A stretch of 64,000 bases of DNA from Gnetum montanum (lineage: Eukaryota; Streptophyta; Gnetopsida; Gnetales; Gnetaceae), in the NCBI GenBank assembly GCA_015680685.1, contig MNCI01033691.1, positions 52,482-116,481 of the forward strand. Reading direction: 5' to 3'. Both the position numbers and the translations under genes were made by a program. Of this stretch, positions 34,614 to 47,886 are shown piece after piece. The notes under the pieces were generated by a model that ran no database searches, was not told where the DNA came from, and saw nothing but the letters and a program-made list of their open reading frames with translations. Positions within the stretch are counted from its first letter, which is position 1. The number at the start of each line of letters is the position of its first letter.

Positions 34614-34743
34614 GCTCCCTTATAGGGACTCATTGGCTAGGGAAGATTTATAAATAATTGGTTATTTATGATTATGGCAAGACATGTGTGTTGGCTGAGA
34701 GCTCGTCGTTGTTTTCCTTAGCATTAGCTAGGATCATCACAGC

Positions 34744-34897
34744 ATGATCTTGCCGGAGATCTTCCCAAGGTCTAGGCTGCTAGAGGTGCATAAGTTCTTG
34801 TTTTTAAAATTTACTAGGTTAACAATGATATCATCCATTAGATTACATCAATCAAAGAATATGTACATAAAGAAAAGGCCTCACTACATGCGAGAAG
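34744..34897 (+). other. Second copy of the donor-terminated ORF
   Basis: Matches the minus-strand frame at 10796-11009 and ends at the same donor (CGAGAAG|GTAAG). An upstream TGA shortens it. Conservation of frame between copies that differ at many bases is the main reason to think it was once coding. Confidence 0.4.
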
Positions 34898-35584
34898 GTA
34901 AGAAGAAATTATCAAATTTGAACTGTTTAAGTCCTCCTAATAAGTAGGAAAAATTGTTAAAATTATGACCGAAGTCAAGCCGACATCTCAAATTGGCTAA
35001 TAATTTTCATGTGCTAGCAAAGATGCTAACGTTTTTGCATTTTATTAAAATGCATATTGCAAATGAAAAAGCAATCACAATCATAACAACTGAATGCATC
35101 TACTCCATGGTAATTGCTGAATTTCAAAGCACAGCCATAGAAATGATAAAACTTACACAAAATATACAATGAGATAAAGAGAAAATGAACTAACAAATGT
35201 TCCTTTACATTGAAAAAGGGTGTAGCAAAAGAAGATTACTCAAGATAGTAGCAGAAAATTACAATTTTAGAATTCTCTGCCACTCCAGAAAGCATTGAAA
35301 AAAGAACAGAACCAAACTTTGGAATGTTTTTGCATTGGGAATGCAAATGTATAAGAAGGCATGCTAAGTACTAATGACAGAAGAGCTCAGCTTGAAGTGA
35401 AACTATGAAAACTGCACAAAATCATCAAAATGTAATGTTCAACGCATTATAATTCACTATAAAAAAATAACAAGAACACACATAAAAAAACTGGCAGAAA
35501 GTATATTCCAATAACCAAAGGCTATTGTTGACATAGAAACTTCAGAAGACCCTTCCCCTTAGGCTACAGCTTCAACTGTAGCCA

Positions 35585-35978
35585 TTATCGTCTTTCCTTG
35601 AATGCCTCTAGCTCTACCTCTCATCTTGCCTCTACCTGCAAAATTTTATGCTTAAAACATACATTCAAACAAAGCTACTCAAAAAACATATTGGCCTAAT
35701 TCATATATAATTTTTATCCAAAAAAAAGAAACCTAAATGAAGGGATCTTTTAGCTACTATAACAAAAATTGTATTATGATTGTCGATGATGTGTGCATGT
35801 CGTGGCCCTTGGTGTTAAGCAAGAATGCGGTAAGGGCTGATTAGCCTACTACCTTATTGCTACCTTGGTTGAAGAAGCACATGCCGATGAGCTTGTTATT
35901 GCAGCTGAAACATGGGCCACCATTGTAGGTGCCTTTCCAATGCTCTGGTAGAGCTCCAAAGCTGGCGTCATCGAAGTT
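35585..35978 (-). pseudogene. Subtilisin-like protease (S8 subtilase) fragment
   Basis: The frame from 35978 reads FDDASFGALPEHWKGTYNGG and then FSCNNKLIG, a very typical plant subtilase stretch (pattern FDDxGFGPxPxxWKGxCxxG, CNxKLIGARxF). After one stop the same frame has TKGHDMHTSST, the decayed form of the catalytic-His motif GHGTHTSST. After a gap with an intron-like acceptor (AAATTTTGCAG, about 35641) a last piece ARGIQGKTIMATVEAV may match the GTARGxAPxAxIAMYKV block. Plant subtilases are secreted Ser proteases. Only a short part is present and the Asp and Ser blocks are missing. Confidence 0.75.
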
Positions 35979-38900
35979 GGTTCGGTTGGGCTAGCTGGCC
36001 TGCAGCAGCAATTGCAAATGGAGATGGAGATAGAATGGAAATGGAATTCTCATTCCCATTCCCATTCCCATTTTGCATTTGGTTGTGTTTGGCCTTTTTA
36101 TGTGTGTAGCGAGAATATGAAAAGTTATGGCTCTTTGGTTCACATTTTGCGCAACGGGAATACGAAAAGGTGTGGCTCTTCGGTTCATGTTTTTTCCCAT
36201 TTTATGGGATCTTATGTGGCACGTGACGTGGAGGGCGACAAATGCACTCCCCCCTCCCCCCCTATCCTGCAAGATGAGTTGGCCTCTCAACCAAAAAAAT
36301 ACTACTATTTGTTTATATTCACCATAAATAGTCACATTTCTTTAGTCTATTTTAGTAAATTTAATTAGTCTAAAGTGTTGAGAATATTGATTCCAAGTTA
36401 TAAACAATGTGTGAATAAGTATAAATTCAATCACAAAAGTTTATACTTGACTTTATAGTAATAGTTAATAATATAAATGTAATATCTATTGAATAAGAAT
36501 GCTTAATGATTCATTTTCCTATGAAAATGCCTTTTTCAAAAATTTATTATACCTTTAAATAATTTGAAACTCCAACCTTGCTTATAAGCATGATGAGGAG
36601 AAATTTTCAAAAAACTATATACAGATTTTCTAAATAAAGGTTGTGTCAGACCCTAAAATAAATAGTTCTTCTAAAGAAAGGACTTCATAGCTATTGTATT
36701 AACAAAAATCAAAATTTATAAAAATGGAAATTAATGTCATGGTAAAACATTCAAGTCATTGGTGACATTTAATCAAAAAAAATTGTCACAATTATGGCAA
36801 CCAAATCACAATGCAAAGGCAAATACAAGACTTCATTAAATGACCCAAAACTACCATTAACGTGGCTACCATAATCATGAAACAAAAGAAATGGGTAATA
36901 GATGCCAACATGGTAGCAAGTCAATAATTCACAAAACTAGATGGAGATGTTGATGACATGTTATGGTGACATGGAGATAGGCAACATAACAACAATTGGG
37001 AAGAATGTGAAGTAGGAGCAATTATGTAGTTGAGTTATTGCCATTGTTATGGTTTGACTATGGGAATGTTTAGGAGAACGTAGCATAATAGAGCATGTCT
37101 CCCTTCTACAAGTCAATTTGCTAGAGTTCATGATACTAATCATATGTAGGGGCATCATTTGAGCATAACACAATGCCTAGCTAATCCTCCAGAAAAGTAA
37201 GTCCAAGTAGAGCATGATGAGATGAAACAAACAATAAGAACTAAAAAGTTTGGCAGTGCCATTGAAAATCCAAACTATGTATTGTGGGCACTCATCTATC
37301 AGTGCTTTAGGGCATGATCCTCTAAGGAATCATGAGAGCAAGAAGACTAATTGTGGGAGGAGAGCATTCAAGCTAGGTGGGGAGGAGATAGGTGATGTGG
37401 GATGGGAGTAGCGGTGAGTGCGGTGGTTTGTTATTATTGGGAATGTTAATGAATGAGTGGGAAGGGAAAGTAGAGTTTTGTACCAACATGAGCTAGATCG
37501 ACTATGCATCCACAAGCATCGACCAAATGATGTGTAATTAGATTTGTAGTAGGTAGAGTCATGGATACGAGAAATGAAGTTAGGGGTGAGGGATTGCTCT
37601 ATGGAAATTCAAGAGGAGGCAACAGTGTTAGTTGGGTTAGCCTTTATAGAGGAGAGTTTGGACAAGTATGGGTGTTAGGATGAGGCAAAAGCAAATGATA
37701 ATATAAGACTAGAGCTCACATCCATCGTATGCTCAACCATGGAAGCCTATGAAAACCTAGTGATGTACTTCTTAAATGGCCTCAAAGGGAGCAGCTGCGT
37801 TCATGGATTAGAGTTTCTTGTTACTAGATTTGGACTCAACATAAATACATAACAAATGATCGACATGAGTTAGAGCAAGGATGCAATCAACATTTGAGAT
37901 GTTTGAGTTGAATGCCTTCTATGCATGAGCAAGGGCTTTAAGAATATACTTGTGTTTGCAAATTCAAAACATGTTGGCATGCACATGACAAAGATCACAA
38001 TTAATTGCACTCACAAAGAAGGTTGACAAATTGAAGGTTGTACCATTAGAAAGGCTCCACAAGACTTGAAGATGCCCCTAGTGAGTTAGGCAAAGGACTA
38101 GAGAAGATATACTTCCACAAAATGCAAGCAACCAACTTTCATGATTCATGCAAGTTGAACAATTTGTAGCCACCCTTGTGGGATTTTTGATGTGAGCCAT
38201 TAGCAAAGAAGCTATTGGTAACCTCAACACTAATAGGTGCACTCTTCAATAACTTCTTGCTAGATGAAAAAAACCCCACGACATCAATGATATCAATCTT
38301 TGTTATTAAAATCCCCTTTATCATTGATAACAAAGGAAGAATTATCATAGGTTTTGATGTTAGTGAAGGCCAAACCCAAAAGTGGTAGAGTGAAAAAGGA
38401 AAAGAAAGTCTCTAATCCCCATTACTAGAAAGTCTCTAATCCTTGTTGTCAATGTTGACAAGCTTCCTACATATGGTATATCAACTCATTTACTGAGAGC
38501 ACTAGGGGTTAAGGCAAAGAAGCTTGCTACAAAGAAAATGACTCTAAAGTGTGGTGGAGTGAAAAATTCATAAAGCAATGCATGTAGTGGGAAGGAAGGT
38601 GGCACCATTAAATAAGATGTCATTTTGGTGGTGCCAAAATGCATAACATTGAATCATGTGCCACACAATGACATGATGTTCCTTGGATAACAAATCACTG
38701 TGAGGAGCATGCATGAGATTTTCTCAAATGTGCAAAGAATTTTTTGTACATAATGGCTAAGGCTAGTTTTGTATTAAAAATAATAAAATAAATGCATTAT
38801 AGTCTTAGTTGTAGAATGGAAGAGCACACACAAGATAGATCCTTAGTAGACAAGAGGTGGAAGGTTATCCCTTGCAAGAAGGACATGTTGGGTTTAGAGC

Positions 38901-41900
38901 CATATGAAGACTTGAATGTGAGGAATCACCATATGTTGTTAAGCTTGCATGAGGATTAGTTAAGGTGAAGGAAAGAAAAAGTGACTCTAATTAGCAATAA
39001 AAAGCTTATAGTGGGTTGTGATTTCAAGTGTAGCAATTAATGGAATGGATGTATTATCATGTTGCAAGGGTAAAGTGGATGAGTAAGCACAATGCCAAAA
39101 ATGGAGAAGATAATGAGTTTGAAGAAGGGTGTCAAATGGCAAAAGTAGTAGCATGAAAAGGCAAAAGAAATGGTAGCACATTCTAAGTTAGTAAAGGTTT
39201 AACCCCATTGAGCAGTGATCCAAGCAAGAGATTGGAGCCAAAGAACCACAGTTGTTCCTATAAAAATGTTCTTTTTATTCCTACAAGGATACTTGCATGG
39301 ACTAAATATTGGGATACTTAGTATGCAACTGTACATGGTCTTCAGATCAATATAACCCTTGATAAGTCAATGATTATGACACAAAGGGGCACAAATCCTC
39401 AAATTAAATATGAACTTAGCCTATCACATGTGAACTAGAAACAACAGGGGATGATGAAAAAGTGAAGTTTTTTAATGATAGAATGACTAAGTATAAAATC
39501 ACTAGAAAATTGACTAAGTATGGATTATTGGAAAATAAAATAAGTATAGCATAAGTTATGAACATTGAAATAAAAATGAAGTGTAAAGTATAGATAAAGA
39601 ATGTAAAATATTAAAACATTGTAGTTTTGACATGAGAGAAAGGATTTCAATTTCCTCTCCAAACAATAAAATTTTTACGTTGAAAAAAGGCTAAATGTAA
39701 AACACTAAAAATTTGACTAGATATAGAATATGATGTAAGAGATAGAAAAAAAATCGAAGTATAGATTACAAGCAAATGAGCATAAAATAATAAAAGTGAA
39801 ATGTGTTGATATGGGGGAAAGGTCATAAATCCTTTCCCTAAAAATAAAATGTTGTATTCAGTAGTTGAAGTGTTCACCTCCTATGAAGGGCCAAACTACA
39901 AATAATTGGAGATAATAAGAAAAATGCAAATGTTATAGAACTGATAAAAGAAGCTCAAATTTTGAGGAAAATATAGATTTGGAGGATGGAATTGAACCTC
40001 TGGAGGGTTAGGTGATGGATGGAGAAGTTGTAGGTATGATTTGGAGTTAATTATAGGCCAAAATAGGGCTATTTCAACTAAGGTTCTTGTTACTAATGCA
40101 AGAGTTGAAAAAATTCTAAGTTCAGAAATTGACATGGAAGCCTGAAAATTCTATATTTGGAAGTAATGTTGGAGGTGCAGAAGGTGGTTGAGGAGCACAC
40201 GGGTGTTACAATAGTACCAAGCACTTATGCTCTTGATCTCTTAAAAATTAACAAGTGCTCTTAAATCTTAAAAGATTCAACCAAATCTCCAAAGATCTAA
40301 CTTAAAACTTGTATTTTGAGCTTATATTTATAGACTTGGAGTTGCCAACTTTAACTTAGGATTGCTAAAACTAAACTTGAAGTTAAGTGTAAATTGTCGT
40401 CAAGTTTAAAAATAGTAAGTTTGGTCTTTTAATTTCGACATTTAGCATCAATCTTGCTTTTGACATTGATTCTAACTTTTGACATTTAACATTAGCTAGC
40501 TCTTTGACATCCAACATTAATCATGCTTAGAAATATTTTAAGTTGTGTCAACCCTAATATTAAAAAAAAATAATTTTGAGTTGTGAAAGCTCTAACACTT
40601 TGAAAATTTTTAACTCACATCAACTTCAACACTTTGAAAAATTTTGAGTCATGACAACTCTAATGCTGAGAAAAATGTTGATGTATGCCAGCTTTGGTAG
40701 TTAGAAAATTTTTTATGCATGCTAGCTTCAACACTTAGAAATAATTTAAGTTGCGACAACTTCAACACTTAGAAAATTTTAAGTCACATTAGCCTTAACA
40801 CTTAGAAAATTTTTGATGTCACAATTCCAATTCTAACACTTAGAAAAATTTTGGTTCTAGAGTTCTAGCTCAAATACTTAGAAAAATTTTAGTTTTAAAG
40901 TTTTTCAGGGATCATAGAAAATTAAGTTCATAAGTTGGGTTATAAATCCAAATGGTTTCCAATGATCCTGAGGAGCTACAAATGTGCCTTGTGATGATGT
41001 ATTTGGGGGATTTGGTGCTCAAATCCTCATGGAAAAACATTGCAGTGATACTTACTTTCAATTTAAAGTGAATAAAAAAAGTGGATACAACAATAACAAC
41101 CTAAGCCACCTCTAGAGACCATCTAGCATAAATGAAAGCCATGTGTGGGGGAGGGTTAGTCTAAGTAAATTGAGGGAAATAGATTTTCAAGAAAGTGATA
41201 GCTAGGAGTAGAACTAGAAGGGAGTGGTTATTTGTAGGGGCTAAGGTGAAGTATACTTCATTGATAAAATTTGTTGCCAAAGGCAAGGGTCTTCTTAGTG
41301 TAGAATCCAACAAGAAGCAATATGGAAGAAGTGTTTTATTATGAAAAGGTATAATGGAAACATCAAATCATTAACGGGAGAGTCTAAAGAAAAGGCCCAA
41401 TGGTTTTGGAAATGTCTTTTCAAGTTTTCATCTTTACAACCAATCCTAAAAATCCTCCCCTATGAGGTACAAAAAGGATCAAGCTTTGCCTTTATTTAGA
41501 AATGTTATCATGGGTTTTTACTTCTTACTAATGGATTTCTTGTAAAGAGAAGGAAAAAACTCTCTCTAAAGAAAAAGGAATACATCAACCAAAAATAAAG
41601 AACAAATAGCAACAAAACCCGAAAACTTTGCATCATTGAATCTCCAAAAAAAATAATAGTGTAGAAAGCAAATTAGTTTTTTAGCTTTTATTGGAAGATT
41701 TTTTGCTTAAAGTTGTACTTGACAAGTGATATCTTTGAGAATATATTATTTAACATTTGAAGAAAGGTCATAATTATGCTATTACTACTAGAAAATAGCT
41801 ACACACTAAAGCTTCCAATAGTAGATAAATTAGTAATGGTATCTACTGAAATAGTAATGGATTTGCCAAGCACAAAAGTGGTGAAATTAGACTAATACTT

Positions 41901-42706
41901 TGATGCCCTCATATTACAATGAAAATAGTGAACACAACAATGATGCATAATGTCAGCACAAAACAAAAACAATCGCAATGCTAAGAACCAAAATGTCCAT
42001 CACACACAAAAGTTGTTCTAAAGTAGTTTTCCTCTCTACCACTACTACTTTGCTAGAGAACATGGACTGTCACCTTTGAGCTTCTTTATCTCAATAAAGA
42101 GGAATGGTATTTATTTTTCTTTCACCCTTATGTTACACTCTAAGCTTAGATTTGAACATGGTAGCAACAAGGATGCAATAAGAAACCTTAACTATTTGAG
42201 GATACCATTGATAGATGGTGTGAGAGCTTATATGATGCTGGAAAAGGCAAGGTTAGCCATAGTGATTTAAGAGCTTAGAGGTGCGAAACATAATGATGTT
42301 GAAATGGGTTAGGATTTGTTGAAGGGATTTGTTTTTAAAAATAATTCAAAAAGAGGTCTAGTCAACTAGATGGGAGGAAAACCCAATCCAAGGTAAATGA
42401 AAAAGTTTTAAAAAATTATTGTCAAATTAGTCTTATTGACTGCATTTATTAGGTGACTAAGTTGAAGGTGAAAGAAAAAATCAAGAATTTTAAAAAGATA
42501 TAATTGAGTCAACTAAGGTATAAAAATGACAAGGTTTGTGATGATGGAGCAATGTAGATAACTCAGTAAATTTTAGATCATAAATTATAAGTTAATTACA
42601 AACTACATATGATTCTCAACCCACATGATCACCCCTTTCAGTGAATGGAGGCAATGCATACCTAATTTAGTTTATACTTAATGCTTAGTCTATAATGAAT
42701 ATTACG
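35979..42706. other. AT-rich region without recognisable gene
   Basis: No frame longer than about 115 codons and none with a family match. A frame around 37660-37860 is fairly open (STMEAYENLVMYFLNGLKGS) but unrecognised. 36030-36240 has CATTCC microrepeats. The sequence looks like old, heavily decayed repeats. Confidence 0.6.
40540..40900. repeat. Degenerate minisatellite, unit about 40-50 bp
   Basis: The words AACACTTAGAAAATTTT or AACACTTTGAAAATTTT, followed by AGTT/CACATCAACTTC-like spacers, recur about nine times. Confidence 0.75.
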
Positions 42707-43769
42707 TGATGAATCATTGTTTGATGTTAATCGCAACATTGCATACGCGACGTCAGGGTATATATCCTGAGTCTATAAATGCCACATGTGGGCTCCAGTT
42801 TTGGGGTAATTCATTAGTTAGTTTTTAGTTTTCAAGCAAGGTAGCAAAGCTCTTACTGTTTCTTCTCCCTAGAGTTAAAATATTTTCTAAGTGCCAGTAG
42901 AAGGAGTCTAAAGTATGTATGGTTCTTTGTTCGAGCACTAATGTACTTGAGTGCAGTAGTGTGACAAGAATAAAATGAACTCTTTTGACAATCCTTGCAG
43001 CATTGAGAATAACTTAATATTTTTCTTATTGCATTTTATTTTCTTATTCTTTACTTTAATGCATTTGATTAAATAATTTATTTTCAACAATTAATGAACA
43101 CAAGCATGACCACTTTGAGCATTCATATAGTACTTGGTAACCTAGCAACACTTAACGTTTGGTAGTCTAGTAGTGCTATATGTGTTTAATATGTGTTCAA
43201 GAAAGTGGGATGGTTACTTGTGTTAGGCTAGCTAGGCAATAGACACTAGTTTTTAATCTACTCTACCCTTTTGCTTGTTGTAGGCAATTACATCCATAAA
43301 ATATAAAAATGATAAAAATTCCTATACCTCAATTACACTTAAACCATACCCTTGAGCCTCACAAGTGTAGTTGGGAAGACAATGAATATTCTCAATGTTG
43401 TTTCACTTTGTAGAGGAACTAGTGTATGAGATAACTATAGGTCCATGGAATTCAACCCAATCACATGTAACACCTTAGTGATTTGTATGGTTGGGCGTAG
43501 GGGATACCTCACAGCTCATCATTGGTGTTGTTGCCAAGGACCTTTTTGTTGTTTTGTGCGCTATCTAGGACCCAGTGAAAAGTATTTAAATCATTGGAAC
43601 GAACCTAAGAGTCATATCTTATTTCACAATTACTACAACAAATTCTCAGAGCACACTGTGATTTTTAGTTCACTAACTGAAAATGTCTTCTTCTCACAAG
43701 AGAGCTTCTCCACCGAAGCCTGATAACACTTGTCCATCAAAGCCTCGATACTACTAAATTACATATACT

Positions 43770-44830
43770 CATCCTAATGAGTATGTGCCAAACTTCACCT
43801 TCATCTTACACCAAGATGAACAACTGCGGTGGTGTGACATGGAGGGCAACATTGTGTTGCTGCTCAATCATGCTGCTCCTGCAATGCTTTATCAAATGCT
43901 TGCATGATGTGATCTTCAAGATTGCCATGGGGAATATATCATGGAAGATATCGACACTAAGGATTATCATTCCACTGAAGCATAATGCCTACGTGATCAG
44001 CAATTGGAGTAGCATTATGAACTTTCAAAGGGAAAAGGACTTAATGATTTTCCATTCTTATTGTACCAACAAGCTAGTGGGGATCTTCTACTCAATGATG
44101 CTCCACTCTTTAACTTTGATGATGAAGGTCAAAACTAGAATTTGCACTCCGCAGTTCATAATCTTGATTCTAGTAACAAGGGATCCAATGAAAAAGTAGG
44201 ATATGGAGGGGTAAGTCAAGACAAGGATGCAGGTAAGAAGCAAGATCGTGATTGTGGTTGCGATCACCAAAGAGGCAATAGTAGGCACTGTGATGGTGCT
44301 AGTTCTCCTTCCTCTTCCCCTTTGTCATCATCTTCTTCTTTTAGCTTTGACTATGACTACAGAAGGCAAGATCATGATGGAGGCGATTGAAATGAGCACA
44401 ATGACCAATGGGACCAAAATAACCAAAGGGACCACCGGGACAGGCATGATCAAGGACGTAGACATTCAAGAGAAGCACATCTCCATAAATGAAGGGGTAG
44501 TAGAGGGCATCGTAGGCACCATGATCGAGGCCTCAATGAGCCTTTATTTGTTACTTGAAGTATTCTTAACATCGTAGAGGTAATCAGAATCCTAACAAGA
44601 CATGTGAAAGATAGTTGAATAAAATAGTCAGACATGAACAATATTCCTCGATTTAAAGGAGGATATAACTCTGATTCGTAGAACCATCTTTAAGCTTTCC
44701 AAGATGCATGTGCCTTACAAAACATAGAGAATGAGTGGTAGAAACTGAAGTTGTTTCCTAGGATAGTCATCAAAGAAGAAAAGAATTAGTACAAATCCTT
44801 AGAACTAAAATCTTTCAATGTGCTTGTTAT
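43770..44830 (+). pseudogene. gag of element C, heavily decayed
   Basis: Frame pieces include a start resembling YTHPNEYVPNFTFILHQDEQ, a Ser/Asp/His-rich charged middle at 44230-44500, and RFKGGYNSDS...AFQDACALQNIENEW...KLKLFPR at about 44650-44760. That last part matches the conserved gag core of element D at 53240-53400. Many stops and frameshifts. Confidence 0.6.
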
Positions 44831-45029
44831 GCCTCTAGTAAACTTGACTAGGACTAGAGATGTGCAAATGCTTACCAGGACTTCAATCACTCTTGCATCC
44901 CATGAGGATGTTGTTGATAAATTGTTGCAGATGGAACAAGTAATGATAACCCTTTTTGACATTCCCAGTGATGTCACTATAGTGTAATCATATCATTGCC
45001 ACGAAAGGGAAGTTGGTCATGGTATAGAC

Positions 45030-46216
45030 TAGGGTGGAACACGTAGAAACAAAAGTGCATCGACTACAACAAGAACTAGCTACCTTGAGAGCTAAACAAT
45101 GAGAGCTTGCCTAACTTGTTGCACTTGACCAATTGGACCAATTTTGAATAGAGCAATTGAACCAACTGATTGAGCAGAACAAAGTTGTTGAGTAAGAGAA
45201 GGATAAGGCAGTCTAGAATGCCTCAGCTGCTAAAGCTCAAGCTTATGCCCATGTGAAGGCATTAACTACCGCACAAGAAGAAAATAAATAGCTTACTACA
45301 AATAATGCAAGGTTGACCACTATAAAAAAAATACAAGAACATCTTAGAGAAAAGTGTCCACCAATTGAAAGAATAATTGGTGAGGGTCAACCAAAACATC
45401 AATAGATTGGCCAGAGAAAATCGAACCCTCTTAATGGAAAAGGTTTGTGTAATTCATAAAAAATCTATAATCGAGATAAGTGCATGGCAAAACGAGGCCA
45501 AAAAATATGATAATCTGAAGGAGCACTTTTGGGACTAGGTTGGCATGTATAAGTAGATTAATGAAAAGGAAATCCAGATGGCAAAAGCCTACTTTGGATC
45601 AATGTCAATGCAAAATCCTAATTGGCAGCCCATCTTGGATAGTTATGCACTGGTTCATCAAGTGGAAGTAAAGAATAAAGACATGTAGATTAAAGACTTA
45701 AAGGAATACATGGCATTGGCTAACCTTCGATATGCCAGCCTTGCCATGTTAACAACGGGTTGATTTAAAAAAGAAATAGAGTAACAAGTAGCGACCACCT
45801 ATGCATTATATGAAAAAGAGTTTGTAGATAGGAAAAATGCTTTACAAAAACTCCACATGGCAAACTCAGAATTGGAGGTGATTAAGGCCTACTACCATGG
45901 ATAAAAAGATGTAGCCTGAAATCTGGCTAAGAGATTAATAGATTAGCAGGAATTAAAAAAAAAGGTGAGGGCCTTTGAGAAGGAACGATGGTAGTTTGCG
46001 ACTTAGTACGTGAAAGTAAACACAATGTTTCCATAGTTGTTGTGCCCATGGAATATACTAGCTCCAACACACATTAGTTCAATAGCCTATATGGTGCATG
46101 ATCCAAGGATGAAGGAGGAAAAGTTGCAGGTGCTCTTGAATTGGTACAAATTCTAGAAGCCTAGCAACAAAGGGAAGTGATTGATGGAAGAGCCACCACC
46201 TCCAAGAACTACATGA
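45030..46216 (+). pseudogene. ORF2 of element C (coiled-coil, decayed)
   Basis: Broken frames rich in Gln, Glu, Leu and Ala (EQLNQLIEQNKVVE, AKAQAYAHVKALTTAQEEN) end in GRATTSKN in one frame and in EEPPPP-R-TT-stop at 46214-46216 in another. The end is shared with ORF2 of element D (57610). Length is greater than in D, suggesting more coiled-coil. Function unknown. Confidence 0.5.
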
Positions 46217-46814
46217 GCTTCTCCAATTTTGTATCTTATCTTGTTGTGTCCGTATTTTTTGTAAAACATCATCGCAACATGTAAAAGTCAATTTGTGTGT
46301 CTAGTCAAGTCAATCAATAATATCATACCTTCCCAATATTTTGTAAAGAGTTTATTCCTCATTTTTTTAACTCAAGGACAAGTTTTCATTTAGTTGTGAG
46401 GGTATGATGAGTCATTTTTTGCATGACTCTGATATCGAGGCCATGATGTCAGGTATTTGATATCGAGGCCACGACCTTTGATGTTGGGCATTTGATATCA
46501 CTCTTTCCATGTTAGCCTATAAATACCACACTTGGGTGCACGGTTGGAATATAAATTGTTGATAGATTTTAGATAGATTTTTCATAGATTTATGATTTCC
46601 AGTTCTATTGTCTTCCAGTGCATGTCCGTAGTGTGATGTTAAGTGATTGTATAACATTCTTATTCGAGTGTGATGTCCTTGGACACGTTACATGACTGGA
46701 AATAAAGATCGAGATTACTTCCATCATTGCAGCATCCACTTAGATTTATTGTTGCTGTTAATTGTTTACTTGTTTACCATTTTTCTTAGTTAATGTTTCG
46801 ATTTAAGAATAATT

Positions 46815-47886
46815 CTGCACAAAAATTTTTGTTAGTGTTGAAATTCACGAGTTAAATAATCTGCTAAATTATTGTCTTTACCATTGAGATATTGTGTTTT
46901 ATAAGAAAAGTTAGCTAAACATAGAGACCATCTTATTAATATGGTATGGGCCACCTTACTAAGATTTTTGGTCTAGAGATACTTATCAAAATATTTTAAA
47001 TTAGATCTGATGAGTAATTCCTTTTCTTGTAAGAATAGTTTAAATTTCTCAATTCCCCTTATGATGGCAAGTAATTCTTTGTGTGTGGAATGGTAGTTCT
47101 TTTTTGCATTATTGAACTTGCCACTTGCGTATCTATAGACGTATGTAATTCCTTGGAGATTTTTTTTAACATAGCACCCTAGAATTCCTCAGAGATGTCT
47201 GTTTCCAAGATCAATGTGCCATTGGTTGGAAGATGTAAATATGGTAGTTGTGTACATTGATCTTTTAATCTTTGGATAACTGCTGTGTGTTGTTCCATCC
47301 AAGGTCTTTCATTTTGGGTTAGCTGCTCATTTAAAAGCTTCTTGTCTCTAGCCAGGTTTTTGTAGAAACCAGAGAGATAATTTAAACAACCTAAAAATCG
47401 TTGCAATTGGGTTTTGTCGTTGATCACATCCAGAAATTTAGTGATATCCTTAAGGATGTGTTCTTGTAATGTGATTTGCCCATTTTTAATGATGACACCT
47501 AGAAAATTTACTTCATCTACGACTATCTGCATCTTTTTCTCAGAGGGAGATAAGACTAAGCCGTTTTGATCTATAATTTGGTAAAACTGCTCTAGATGTT
47601 GGAGATGATCTATAATAGATTTAGACATTACTAAAATATCATCTATATAAACAAGGATAAATGGATAATTTTTAAAAATTGCATCCATATGGCTTTGAAA
47701 AATAGATGGGGCCATTTTGATACCAAATGGAAGGACAGTTCATTTGTAAAGTCCTTGTGGTACTATGAAGGTTGTTTTCCACCTATCTTTAGGATACACC
47801 TGGATTTTCCAAAAGCTAGATTTTAAATCAAACTTTGAACATATGTGTCTCCCTTGGAATCTTTGAAAGAGATCATCTTTACTTGG
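46815..47886 (-). pseudogene. Endogenous Caulimoviridae (pararetrovirus) RT-RNase H relic
   Basis: From 47886 downward: an RT part with KFDLKSSFWKIQVYP, then LPFGIKMAPSIFQ, the catalytic YIDD at about 47650, and QLQRFLGCLNYLSGFYKN. The RNase H part has YASGKFNNAKKNYHSTHKEL and ends with NNLADYLTREF before a stop near 46840. The PSIFQ and FLGCLNY words and the THKEL and LTREF words are typical of Caulimoviridae rather than of Ty3 elements. The coding line has several stops (for example after GLYK at about 47742) and is cut at both ends, by an LTR at 47887 and by the truncated LTR of element C. It is a silent fragment with no movement, coat or other viral gene nearby. Confidence 0.85.

Larger units (their letters stand above)
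30656..35135 (-). mobile_element. Helicase-bearing mobile element, copy B
   Basis: Reverse complement of 10587-13304, interrupted by two solo LTRs (32088-33140, 33764-34613) and an N gap. Without them its length is about 2.6 kb, as in copy A. Right of 35135 the similarity ends because copy A is cut by the Tat LTR there; the true element may go on, possibly through the subtilase fragment. Confidence 0.65.
42707..46810 (+). mobile_element. Element C: gag-plus-ORF2 LTR retrotransposon without pol
   Basis: 5' LTR 42707-43521 (TGATGAATCATTG ... GCTCATCA), then a primer site for tRNA-Asp at 43523-43540 (TGGTGTTGTTGCCAAGGA). A decayed gag and a second decayed frame follow, then the purine tract GTGAGGGTA and a 3' LTR from 46405 (TGATGAGTCATT), cut at about 46808 where pararetrovirus sequence begins. 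Nothing between the LTRs resembles protease, RT or integrase. It is probably a non-autonomous partner of elements like E. Confidence 0.75.

Noticed and set aside
38400-38700. Possible retroviral protease remnant (VNVDKLPTYGISTHLLRALG)
   Set aside because: Only weak resemblance, no D-T/S-G triad and no ILG motif.
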